NCBI GenBank assembly: GCA_023897205.1
Contig: JAHWDD010000002.1
Span: 1,364,001 to 1,428,000 of the forward strand
DNA length: 64,000 nt
Direction of reading: 5' to 3'
From: Exophiala sp. HKRS030
Taxonomy: Eukaryota > Ascomycota > Eurotiomycetes > Chaetothyriales > Herpotrichiellaceae
Both the position numbers and the translations under genes were made by a program. This document shows positions 43,446 to 52,912 of the stretch, piece after piece. The first letter of the stretch is position 1. Every line of letters begins with the position of its first letter. Under the pieces are notes generated by a model that was not told the origin of the DNA, ran no database searches, and was given only the letters and a program-made list of their open reading frames with translations.

Positions 43446-44684
43446 ATGACATTTACATATGGCACTGATCACCTTGAGCCGGCCTTTCAAGACCGCCCAG
43501 TCCCCAACATTGCTTATGGTCTGCACTTTGACGAAGCGGCGGCGCACCACGTTGAAAAGACGCTCAAGGCGAAACGTGTGTACATCATCGCATCCAATTC
43601 TTTGTCGAACAACACTAATGCCCTCAAACGCCTCCAACGTGCTCTGGGCGAGAAAGTCGTCGGCGTTCGGGTCGGCATGACCCCCCACACGCACTGGAAT
43701 CAAGTTCGAGAAATTGCTCTGGATGCTGCGCCAAAGAATCCCGACTGCATCATCACCCTGGGTGCCGGCAGTCTCACAGATGCGGCGAAACTCATCTGCT
43801 GGATGCTGGCCAACGATATCACCACAGTCGAAGGCATGGAGAAGCTGGCCTCGGAAGGTCAAAACTTCAAGGACCCTGTTGTACAACACGTGGCGATCCC
43901 GACGAGCTTGTCGGGAGGCGAGTACCAAGCCATCGCAGGGGCGACGCGCGACGACGGGACTGATCGCAAACAACTATTCACCCCGCCCGAGAAGAACCCG
44001 TGCCTGGTCATACTGGACCCAGAATTGACCACGACGACACCCGAGAGAATCTGGCTGAGTACCGGCGTCAGAGCGGTCGACCATTGTGTCGAGACATTAT
44101 GTAGTCTGCGATCCAACGACCGGGGTGACGCGGAGGCTGAAAAGGGATTGCTGCGCCTGGTGCCGGCTCTGATCAGGACACACCAGGACTCCAAAGATCT
44201 GGACGCGCGTTTCGAGACGATGAGGGGGGTGATCGAGGCGATGAGCGCCGTCTCCTCTGGCGTACCTCTCGGCGCCAGTCACGCGATCGGCCATCAACTG
44301 GGACCCATGGGAGTCGGTCACGGCGAGACGAGTTGCATCATGCTCCCGGCCGTGTGCAAGTGGAATGAAAAGGTGGGCGCCAACGTTGAAAAACAGGCCT
44401 ACACGAAAAAGGTCCTGCTCAAGTCACCCATAGTGGTGGATTTGCTGAAAGCGAAGTACGGGAAAGAGGCCGGGGCCTTGGAGAAAGTTGACCTCGGTGA
44501 CATCTTGGACGTCATCTTCAGAGAGATGGGGATGCCACGAACACTCAAGGACGTCGGTGTTGGAAAGGACAAGTTGGATGCCCTGGCGACAAACAGCTTG
44601 ACGGACCATTGGATCAAAACGAACGCAAAGCCGATCACGGAAAAGGAACAAGTCATGGAAATTCTACAGATGGTGGTGGAGTGA
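43446..44684 (+). CDS. Iron-containing alcohol dehydrogenase / maleylacetate reductase family enzyme
   Basis: NAD(P)H-dependent oxidoreductase of 412 aa, single exon. The nucleotide-binding loop GAGSLTDAAK lies at 106-115, and PTSLSGGEYQAIAGAT near 152-167 is typical of the maleylacetate-reductase side of the family. In group III alcohol dehydrogenases the metal is held by Asp and three His; here the equivalent stretch reads STGVRAVDHCVET, with Arg209 at the usual Asp position and His213 kept. His279, His283 and His292 lie in GASHAIGHQLGPMGVGHGE. Maleylacetate reductases also replace this Asp and do not depend on metal, so a reductase role in aromatic (hydroxyquinol) degradation is plausible, but the substrate is unknown. 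Neighbours are not pathway partners that I recognise. Confidence 0.88.
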   Translation: MTFTYGTDHLEPAFQDRPVPNIAYGLHFDEAAAHHVEKTLKAKRVYIIASNSLSNNTNALKRLQRALGEKVVGVRVGMTPHTHWNQVREIALDAAPKNPDCIITLGAGSLTDAAKLICWMLANDITTVEGMEKLASEGQNFKDPVVQHVAIPTSLSGGEYQAIAGATRDDGTDRKQLFTPPEKNPCLVILDPELTTTTPERIWLSTGVRAVDHCVETLCSLRSNDRGDAEAEKGLLRLVPALIRTHQDSKDLDARFETMRGVIEAMSAVSSGVPLGASHAIGHQLGPMGVGHGETSCIMLPAVCKWNEKVGANVEKQAYTKKVLLKSPIVVDLLKAKYGKEAGALEKVDLGDILDVIFREMGMPRTLKDVGVGKDKLDALATNSLTDHWIKTNAKPITEKEQVMEILQMVVE

Positions 44685-45372
44685 GAAGCACAGACGCACG
44701 GGGTTGAACTTTGGTTGAGCGTGTGCACAGCGCAAGTGGGCCAGTTCTGTACGCACGTGTGATGGAGTGTAGGATTCACCTGTACACTGAAAAACGGTTC
44801 AATGAATCTCGAACCAGAACTTTGCATAATCTCGTAGACCAAGATGGGTGTTGTTGGTCCTATTACGACACGATTGTCTTGCTTGAGGTTTATGATATAG
44901 CGAATCGACCCTTGTGAAAGAAATGACATGATTCATGATGGACTCTGTGCGTTTCAAATATCACCCAGTCCAGATCCACTCGATTCTAGACTTTGTTCGT
45001 TTCGAAAAGACATCAAAATGACCCCATGGTCGTGTACGGAGTAGTAGTTGGTCGTGATATACAATGATTCATAACCTCGGTATTAGGTGAACACAAACAG
45101 CCTTTTTACTCCAAATCGTGAGACTCAAAACTCAGCTTTACCTCAACCAAGGAATACAGAATACAAAGGTTCTGATACATTATTTATTTACTACCATGAA
45201 CTCTTGATGTTCTTCCCCGGGGTTCGGAGCAATCGATCATTGACGGCTTTTTCTTTCAACATACAAAGAGACAAGTAGACTGTTGCCGTCAGAAAGCACA
45301 CGAGGATATATATGTACAAATATATCCAGCCATAAACATAACGAGAGTGACGTGACCCAGTCAAGTCCAGCA
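44685..45372. other. Intergenic
   Basis: 688 bp between two plus-strand genes. A perfect GTACGGAGTA word lies at 45034-45043. No other feature recognised. Confidence 0.4.
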
Positions 45373-46548
45373 ATGTCTCCTCCTACCACGAGACAAAACC
45401 TATACCCAGGCGAAGAATTGTCGGTCATCAACGACGCACCATGTATAACGTACTTTCGCAGGGGGGCTGGTGGTGGTGGTGATGACGACCCGTCGACAAG
45501 ACCTCTCGTGGTCTTGATCCCCGGGGCTGCACACCTCGCTCGAGTCTTTTACGGTGGCCACGAGGGTCATGACGAGTGCGACTTTTTGGCCCACTGGTTG
45601 ACGACAAGACCACAGAACTACCACTTTCTGGCCGTTTCTTACCCCATAGACACGAGCCCGGACACGAGCGTCATGCCCACCACCGACCCTGGAATGACGG
45701 TTTCACAATGGGGAGAACAGGCCGTGGAGGCCACCAAAAGGACCATCCGACGACAAAACTTGGGCGGCACCGTCATACTCGTCTTTTGGAGCATGGGTGG
45801 GAAAATTTTACAACCGTTTTGTCTGGCGGCCCAGGCACAAAACATCGTCATATCCTTCGCCGTGCCTTTGGTGGCCACCCCGGCCGTACGAGGTATCAGG
45901 GACAGACCGGTCCTGACGCCGAGTCCGACCACCGGTTACGCGACCCCGGCCGCCGGACTTTCCGAGTCGTACTTCGTGATGCAGTTGCACGAACAGAATG
46001 CACTTCACGGCGACAGAATCATCATCCCGGACGAGATCTACAGGCGTGAATATTTGGGTGGTTTCCCGGTCGGTCTCGGTTGTTACGGCGTCAGGTGGTC
46101 CGGAAAGTCGCAACGTCGACAAGAAGAGGAAAAGGGTCGTCATTCGTTTGTGGACGATCCAGATATTGGTTACGAAGTTGCCGATCGATTCCCTCTCGGG
46201 AAATTACCTCTGATGTGTCCGATATCATGTTCGAGTCCGGTGGACCTGAGACATTCCGTCGCCGACAAGTACACTTGGGGTTTCCTCTTGACCTATAAAC
46301 TCTTGGGCGGTATTTCACCTTCGAAAAAGCTCGCCCTCCAGCGGACGGATACCGAGGACCAGAAGGAAAAGGGAAAACGACTCACCCGGTTCATCCATGC
46401 CGCACCGGAAACCTTGTCGGCAACCGTCGAAGGGGGTCATCATTTCTTCATCGGCGTCGACGGGGCTAGGAGGACGGCGGAGCTCATCAAGGATTTCGAA
46501 ACGAGAGTGACCGAGTTTCAAAGAGATCTGGAGGAGTTGTTGGCCTAA
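45373..46548 (+). CDS. Alpha/beta-hydrolase-like protein
   Basis: 391 aa from ATG 45373; the longer frame to 45283 would need a TTG. An oxyanion-type segment LVVLIPGAAHLARVFYGG is at about residues 46-63. The nucleophile elbow reads VFWSMGGKI, so the serine sits in F-W-S-M-G rather than G-x-S-x-G. The likely catalytic His is in VEGGHHFFIG close to the C-terminus. No signal peptide. Central segments are rich in basic and polar insertions (WSGKSQRRQEEEKGRHSF). Activity (esterase, lipase or other) cannot be assigned. It lies head-to-tail after the iron-ADH-family gene and convergent with the acyltransferase gene. Confidence 0.72.
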   Translation: MSPPTTRQNLYPGEELSVINDAPCITYFRRGAGGGGDDDPSTRPLVVLIPGAAHLARVFYGGHEGHDECDFLAHWLTTRPQNYHFLAVSYPIDTSPDTSVMPTTDPGMTVSQWGEQAVEATKRTIRRQNLGGTVILVFWSMGGKILQPFCLAAQAQNIVISFAVPLVATPAVRGIRDRPVLTPSPTTGYATPAAGLSESYFVMQLHEQNALHGDRIIIPDEIYRREYLGGFPVGLGCYGVRWSGKSQRRQEEEKGRHSFVDDPDIGYEVADRFPLGKLPLMCPISCSSPVDLRHSVADKYTWGFLLTYKLLGGISPSKKLALQRTDTEDQKEKGKRLTRFIHAAPETLSATVEGGHHFFIGVDGARRTAELIKDFETRVTEFQRDLEELLA

Positions 46549-47021
46549 ACACCATACGACACATCTCAGACTGACCGACACAAGAGAGCCAAGAATGGTA
46601 AACTTGAACGACCGACATGAGACACACACAAATATGGATAAAAGGACGCATGACACAAAGACTAAAGACTAAACATCAAAGACACAAGTATCAGAAGCAA
46701 GCGTACGTGGCCATAAAAAATGATTGGAGTTTCATATGAATATCATCGTCATTGCTCTGTCATACTTGTATTCGATACTGAGGAGGAACCAAACAAAAAA
46801 GACTACGTATCAGCCGCAAAGCTCACATATATTACTTTGAGCTTCAAGTCACAGGCACATGCTTCTTATTTCCAGGAAACCCCCCGAGTAGGCAATGTTT
46901 GTATGACCCGAACACCCAAACACCGACACCGAACGCCTTGCGTATTGCCATAAAGAAGAAAGGAAAAGGAAAAGGAAGCAAGTGAGATAGCACCAAACCG
47001 TCAAACCCCCAAAGTCTGGGT
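46549..47021. other. Intergenic between convergent genes
   Basis: 473 bp with purine-rich tracts close to the acyltransferase stop. Nothing recognisable. Confidence 0.45.
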
Positions 47022-48560
47022 CTAATCGTCCCACTTGATAAAAGTCTTGGATTCCAACCACCTGCCGGCCTTGACGACCAACTCGTCGATCCGGGTGAAG
47101 TAATCTGCGGCCCAGATGATGACCAAGGCGGTGAAAAGCTCACCCAGAGCACCGGACCAGTAGCTCTGGGTACCAAAGTGCCGCTTCTGCCAGGGGTCCA
47201 CGATCGGCATATACAGCGCCCAGTTGATGGTGTTGTGCATGGCGTACACGCCGAACGAGATGTCGCCGAGATACTGGGAGAAGCCCCACTCGAAGGGAAT
47301 CTGGAGCATGCGACAATTGTCCAAGGCGAAGACGAAGATGGCGGCACCGATGCCGAGCCAAAAGTGTTCTCCCAATTCGGCGATGTACCAGTAGGGGATG
47401 AGATCTTCGAAGAAACCCCACGGCCACCAGTCCCGGTTGTAGTGACCGTCGTACGGCGCGGGCTGTCCCATCAAGAACATACCGATGATGAGCAGGACGA
47501 GGCAGCCCACGATCTTCAAATACTTGCGGTAGTTTCTGTGGGTTTGTGGCTTCTCCGACACCTCGGGCAATTCGTCCTGCTCCTGTTGTGGGAGTCGGAT
47601 CTTCTGAAGCCGTTCGGGGTGACGATCGAATTGGTAGTCGGCGATCAACATGCCGTACATGAACAGGGCGACGTAGATGATGCCCCACCAGTAACAGAGA
47701 CCGATGACGACCCAGGCGAAGAGCCTCCGGCCAAACGTCGCCATGTAGCAGGCCGCGGCGATGAACCAAAACACGGCCATGCTGCCTCGGAATTCGACGG
47801 GGATGGTCCACATCTGGTCGAGGTAGTGGGTGCGGAAGACGTCGCCATACCAAAAGCCCTTGATGTCGCCGAAGGGGTTGCTCGAGTAGCCGAAATCCCA
47901 GAACCAATCTCGCATTTGGAGGTAGAAGGTGGACTGGCGGTGTGCGGGCTGACACCATCCCCAGAACGACATGATGGCGGTTATCAGGGAGGCAACGCCG
48001 GTCGAGATGTAGAGTCGCCACCACCTTCGAAAGGTCGAGGACGCCAGAGCCCTGAGGAGCCCCGTCTGCCGGTTTCGGACCATCTTGAGCAGTCTGTAGC
48101 TGAGCACGTATCCGGAGATGATGAAGAAGATGTCCACCATGGCCCGACCGTTGAGGATCATACGGATGACGGGCTGCTCAAGGAGCCATGTCCTGTTGGC
48201 AAAGCTATGATATCGGGCCACTGATACGGCCGCCCAGCCTCTCAAGGCATCCAGGTAGGCTGTCGGGTGTAACTCGCTCTTCTTTTTGAGGCCACCGGGA
48301 TGTACAAAACGTGGGAAAACGAGGACGAGGTATGAAAGGCCGAGAAGCAGTAGGGTTTTTATGTCTGTCGCGTCCCATCTGGTTGATGTTCGCCAGTCGG
48401 CCGAGATGCGTCTGATAGGGTCTTGATACCATTTAGGTCTCTCTTCTTCGGGGAGCTTTTCGAGATCGACTTCGGAGAGGTCGTGTTCTTCTCCTTCATC
48501 AGCGTCATTTTGTGGGGGGACATGATCAGTCAACGGTCTGTACTCTTCCATGTGTGACAT
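47022..48560 (-). CDS. Acyltransferase-3 family integral membrane protein
   Basis: 512 aa, single exon. A soluble acidic N-terminus (about 70 residues) precedes roughly ten hydrophobic segments. The family signature is present: AYLDALRGWAAVSVARYHS (the DxLRGxA and conserved His), then VDIFFIISGYVLSYRLLK and the RRWWRLY basic motif. Later segments include TIPVEFRGSMAVFWF and FGVYAMHNTINWALYMP. Such proteins transfer acyl groups to sugars, peptides or small metabolites, with the conserved His as candidate catalytic residue. Fungal members occur both as housekeeping genes and in metabolite clusters. Substrate unknown. ATG 48560 (MSHMEE) and a second ATG three codons later are both possible. Confidence 0.9.
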   Translation of the reverse strand: MSHMEEYRPLTDHVPPQNDADEGEEHDLSEVDLEKLPEEERPKWYQDPIRRISADWRTSTRWDATDIKTLLLLGLSYLVLVFPRFVHPGGLKKKSELHPTAYLDALRGWAAVSVARYHSFANRTWLLEQPVIRMILNGRAMVDIFFIISGYVLSYRLLKMVRNRQTGLLRALASSTFRRWWRLYISTGVASLITAIMSFWGWCQPAHRQSTFYLQMRDWFWDFGYSSNPFGDIKGFWYGDVFRTHYLDQMWTIPVEFRGSMAVFWFIAAACYMATFGRRLFAWVVIGLCYWWGIIYVALFMYGMLIADYQFDRHPERLQKIRLPQQEQDELPEVSEKPQTHRNYRKYLKIVGCLVLLIIGMFLMGQPAPYDGHYNRDWWPWGFFEDLIPYWYIAELGEHFWLGIGAAIFVFALDNCRMLQIPFEWGFSQYLGDISFGVYAMHNTINWALYMPIVDPWQKRHFGTQSYWSGALGELFTALVIIWAADYFTRIDELVVKAGRWLESKTFIKWDD

Positions 48561-50670
48561 CTTGCGTTGCCGTATACGACGGCGTCAGCAGTGAGAAAGA
48601 AGTCGAGACGTTCAAGCTTCATGTAATGGCAGGGATGCATCTTTTATGAAAGGGATCTGTGTCCCTGCGTGTGCGGCGAAGTAAGGGGATGCTGCTGGAA
48701 GCGAGGAATGTGCCACTTATCCACTGACAGCGTGTCACGGACGTGCCCTTGTCGATAGGATAGACCGTGCCTGATCGGTGCATGTTTCTGATAGGACCGC
48801 TATGCTGTAGATCAATCTGACGTGCGTGCCCGGGGGGATTTCCCAAACGATGAGTATTGTTATGCGACACTGTACCAGAGGAGAATTGATGTCTTGGGTG
48901 AGTATTCTTCAAGACCTATTTGCACGAGCAAAGGCCCTTGTCGAGACATGCATGAGGTGTCTCCTTTTGCCAGATCCTCTTGATTGAGTGTTGTTTCAAT
49001 CAAGGTTCAGCGAGTTCTGTCGACTTGTCGACGCTTGGACAGACAAATATCCGTTGCGTGTTGTCTTCGCATAGACTAGACTCGACTGGACGGGCCGGTA
49101 GATTTTCGATCCAGTCGGAGACGCGATGGGTTTTGGCTAACGACAGTAGATCACCGTATCGTAGATTGGCAGCATGTGTAGAATGCCATGATTGCAATAC
49201 ACGGCGTTGTAAGGGGCAAGAGAAAGATGAGGAGTGGCAAAGAGTGAATCTGACAGCTGTCGTCTGAGGGTTTTTTACCGTTTTGGGAGCTCCTGGCTCG
49301 AGTCAAAATCTAAAACCATACCCCTTTTTGAGGGTTCTGACAGAAAACGTGCCTGCGGGAAGCACTTCAGCCGAGTAGAGAATTGCATCTTAAGAGACAT
49401 GAAATTAGACATGCGGAGAGGGTTTGCATGAAGGGAATTGTTTGGCTGTCGGGTACATTCGCCCTTTGCTTGTTGTGTTCGTGGGGCGCAGGTTTTGAAT
49501 ATGTCGATCCTTAGATCCCTTTTGTCCTCGAACCACGACGGTCATAGGGGGTTGTCTGGTATCGACTGGCCATTGAAGCTTGAAAACATATCGAGCGAGT
49601 GTATGTTTTGGGCGTATCGAGTAAAGTGGAAAGCGCAGTTTATGCGGGAAGCTTGAGAAGACCTCTTAGATACCTTAGTCATCAATTCGTATGACAGGGA
49701 GGAAGCACGCCGGCTTGATTTGATTGTATCTTATATCATCACGTTCATGCCATGAAACAAGGCATCAGCATAACGCATTCTCTCGACCGCCTTTCGAGAT
49801 GTACCGTGGGTTATTTATGAAGTAAACAAGATTACGACAAAATGCGAATACGACCTTTAGTAAAGACTTACCCCCCGCGGCATCTCTTCCGCTTTGTGTG
49901 AATACGAAGTCACCAAGCCGAAAAAACTCGCCTATACGAAGTGCATACGAAATACGGTAAACTCTGGACCATCGAATTCGGTCAACCTCTTGTTGCAAAA
50001 AAGAGACATGGGCAAGTTACTATACAAGTTTTCTCTTTTATTATGATTGTTATTGTTATTATTATTGTTATTAGTATTATTCTCTCCCAGCTGGGCAGTG
50101 TGATGAATACCCTTTGACACACAAGTACTCCATAGATACTGTACCGAGTACGGGTTACATGGACGCCCAGAAGTTCCTTCAAACATTTCGCAAGATGTTC
50201 CTAATTCTGCAAAGTGCGGCCTTGTCCATGCAGGTTCGAGATATGCTAGGCGAAATTTTTCACTCCAAACACCACGACATCTGATTCATGTGAATTTGTA
50301 CCGGCAGCTTCCTGAGTAAACAAAGTAGGTAAAGTACCTGGTGCTCCGTATCTAACATTCGTGTACCGAAGATCATCCTCTTGCTTTGTACTTATATAAA
50401 TTGCCTCATTGTCTTCAGACAAACTTCAGCCTAAGTACTGAGTAGCCTCGTATTTTACCCGTTCGACCAAGTGTTCAACTCGCCTAATAACTGATGGCAA
50501 GGTATGTATGTATTCGGTATTTAGCTTCAACACCTTGACCACCTACGGAGTACAACATCCGCCATGAAAGCAAGCGATATGAACGTACAAGGGTTCCACG
50601 TATCCGTATAGAGTAATCCTTGCTTGATCCCTAGTCTTTTCTGTCGCACGGGGGTTCTCTTGAGTGGGTA

Positions 50671-50693
50671 CTTCTTCTTCTTCTTCTTCTTCT
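50671..50693 (+). repeat. (CTT)n microsatellite
   Basis: About seven uninterrupted CTT/TTC units in intergenic DNA. Confidence 0.85.
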
Positions 50694-50840
50694 CCCCGTC
50701 CTGCATGTCGTATGGCTTCCTATGACTCCTTCGCATACTCCGTACAAGCACACTACCACCCTATTCGAGCCGCAACCCAGCTTTTAGTGGATGCCTGATA
50801 CGGAGATATGCAGCAGTGGTGTTGTCGAGGTGTTTTTTTT

Positions 50841-50870
50841 AATTCATCTTTAATTCATCTTTAATTCATA
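50841..50870 (+). repeat. 11-bp tandem repeat AATTCATCTTT, 2.7 copies
   Basis: Two exact units and a partial third, about 130 bp upstream of the RTA1-family gene. Confidence 0.85.
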
Positions 50871-51001
50871 TACTATCATTCATCCGCGCAACTGCAAGTT
50901 TGCTTTTCTTCTCGTAACTTTTTCCAGCGTGATTGCTGTCCTTTTCTTTCACAAGCACATAAAACTGTAGCCACTGTCAATCCCTCACGCAGCACCCAAA
51001 C

Positions 51002-52255
51002 ATGTCTTCCACCAGTGGCAATGTCACTTACCTCCCCTTTCGGTATTGTTATGATGTCTCACCACAATGTCCCGTCGAAAATACCATCTACGGCTACTAT
51101 CCCAATATTGGTGCCAATTGCTTTTTTGCGGCTTTTTTCTTTGTGAGTTCTTGGAGCCTGGCACAATCACAATCACACATTCCCGCCTTTTCCCTTGTCG
51201 ATGGCCCCGATGGAGGGAATCAAACTAAGAACCCAAAAACAAAACAGATGGCGGCGGCCCTCCAGCTGTACGCCGGCATTCGTTACAAGACATGGACATA
51301 CCTCCTCGCAATGTTCCTCGGCTGCATTGACCAGGCAATCGGATACATAGGACGTGTCATGCTGCACAACAACCCTTTCGACACTGCCGGTTTTCAAATC
51401 CAAATTTGTTGCCTCATCCTGGGCCCCGCGTTCAATTCGGCGGCGATATACCTCGTCCTCAAACACGTCACGCTCTGTTTCGGCCCAGAGTACTCACGCA
51501 TCCGCCCGAAACGGTACACTTGGATATTCATCACCGGAGATTTAATTTCGCTCGTCATTCAAGCCGTCGGTGGAGGAATGGCGGCTACATCCATGGACAA
51601 CCAATCTCGCCAACGAGTTGGTGACGACCTCATGGTGAGTTTCTCCCCGCGCCAAAAAAAAATCGAGACTCAATTCTCGCCTGGCATGGCTTCCGTTGTT
51701 CCCTGCGCCCCCCCTCCCTCTTCCTCATTCAACAGTGCTTCTTTTTCCTTTCCATGTCAGTCGGTTCGCTGATTCTTTCCATAGATGGCCGGCATAGCCT
51801 TTCAAGTCGCGACCCTCTCCTTCTTCGCCGTGGCCGCACTCACGTACGTCATCAAACGATACCGCGCACCAGCTCCTCTCCCCGCCGAAGCGAAAATGTT
51901 CATGGCGAGTACCAAGTTCCGACTGTTCGCCATGGGTCTCGTCGTGGCGTTCACTTGTATCTTCATCCGATGCGTCTACCGTATCGTCGAGATGGCCGGC
52001 GGTTGGGGCAACCCGATCATGCAGAGCGAGATCCCTTTCATCGTCCTCGACGGGACCATGGTCACCGTCGCCACCATCGTCCAGACAGTCTTGCACCCGG
52101 GATGGTGTTTCCCGAGGCTGTCGAGTGGCTATGTGGTCCCGGCGGCAGACAGTCACCCGGGGACCTTCCGCGACGAAGAAGGAGAGTTGGAAACCTTGGA
52201 GAAGACGAAGAAGGACGGTAATGACACCCCGGATCACAACCCGGAATTTTCGTGA
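51002..52255 (+). CDS. RTA1-family (lipid-translocating exporter-like) seven-helix protein
   Basis: Fungal membrane protein of the RTA1/RSB1 family, linked to sterol, sphingoid base or azole stress responses. Proposed exons 51002-51142, 51248-51634, 51785-52255 give 332 aa. The 105-nt intron at 51143-51247 (GTGAGT...ACAG) is in frame and stop-free, but its removal joins FFAAFFF to MAAALQLYAGIRYKTWTYLL, restoring a continuous helix as in homologues; left in, it adds 35 polar residues. The second intron (150 nt) contains stops. Family features: YYPNIGAN at the N-terminus, GIRYKTW, CCLILGPAFNSAAIYLVL, ITGDLISLVIQAVGGGMAA and FRCVYRIVE-like IFIRCVYRIVEMAGG. The cytosolic tail is acidic. Confidence 0.9.
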
Positions 52256-52912
52256 TTTTGATGTCAAAGAGTATCAAAATCAGCCACTTGTACAATTGTT
52301 CCCATGCGAGGACGAGAATAGATTTGAAAACATAACTGTTAGACCGATGGAAAGAAACATTTCTCCTCCTTTCCCATCACATTCCCTCACGTACTAGAAA
52401 TGAATGGCATTGACAAAGTCGTCATTTCTAACGTCTACTACAATGTCAAACATCCGACTCATCTCATCACCACCTTTTTGGTTTGTCGATTTGCAGTCTT
52501 GTCCGGCGTCATGACTATAAACTTGCTCGTCTTTTCGATAGAACCATTATCATTCTGTAGACCACTATACCCTATAACGTCAGTCTCTTCTCGATACCCT
52601 TGTGATATTTCGTCGGACGTTGTGCCCTCAACACCTGCCTATCTGTCTGCGATCTATCGGACTTGTTAACTTTACGAGTACAACTACGTTCGATGACACA
52701 ATCACGAAAGTATGAAGATTTGGGTCAACACCTCTTTTGCGAGGGAATTAAGAAAAAACTAATCTAAAAAAAAGCCCCCAAGAAACAAAAGAAAAGCAAG
52801 CACAAAAAGGAAAAAGAAAGCAACTCCCACAACGCAACACACAACGGCACACGACAAACAACACCAGCGACCACCCGACCACGCACCAACCCCCCATCAA
52901 CAACCACCCCCC
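52256..52912. other. Intergenic between convergent genes
   Basis: 657 bp, with a strongly A/C-rich strand (about 52750-52915) next to the stop of the following minus-strand gene. Nothing recognisable. Confidence 0.45.

Larger units (their letters stand above)
48561..51001. other. Intergenic: 2.4 kb divergent, simple-sequence-rich region
   Basis: The longest gene-free stretch, between the acyltransferase (minus) and RTA1-family (plus) starts. It has TACGGAGT words at 50544-50551 and 50736-50743, a GCTCCGTA word near 50343, TTA-rich DNA at about 50037-50085, a (TTC)n run at 50671-50693 and an 11-bp tandem repeat at 50841-50870. No convincing open frame. Confidence 0.5.

Noticed and set aside
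47178..48224. 348-codon plus-strand frame inside the acyltransferase gene
   Set aside because: Antisense shadow of a clear acyltransferase-3 coding region.
48511..48525. TGTGGGGGGACAT similar to the cluster motif
   Set aside because: Lies inside the acyltransferase coding sequence and has an extra G; taken as chance.
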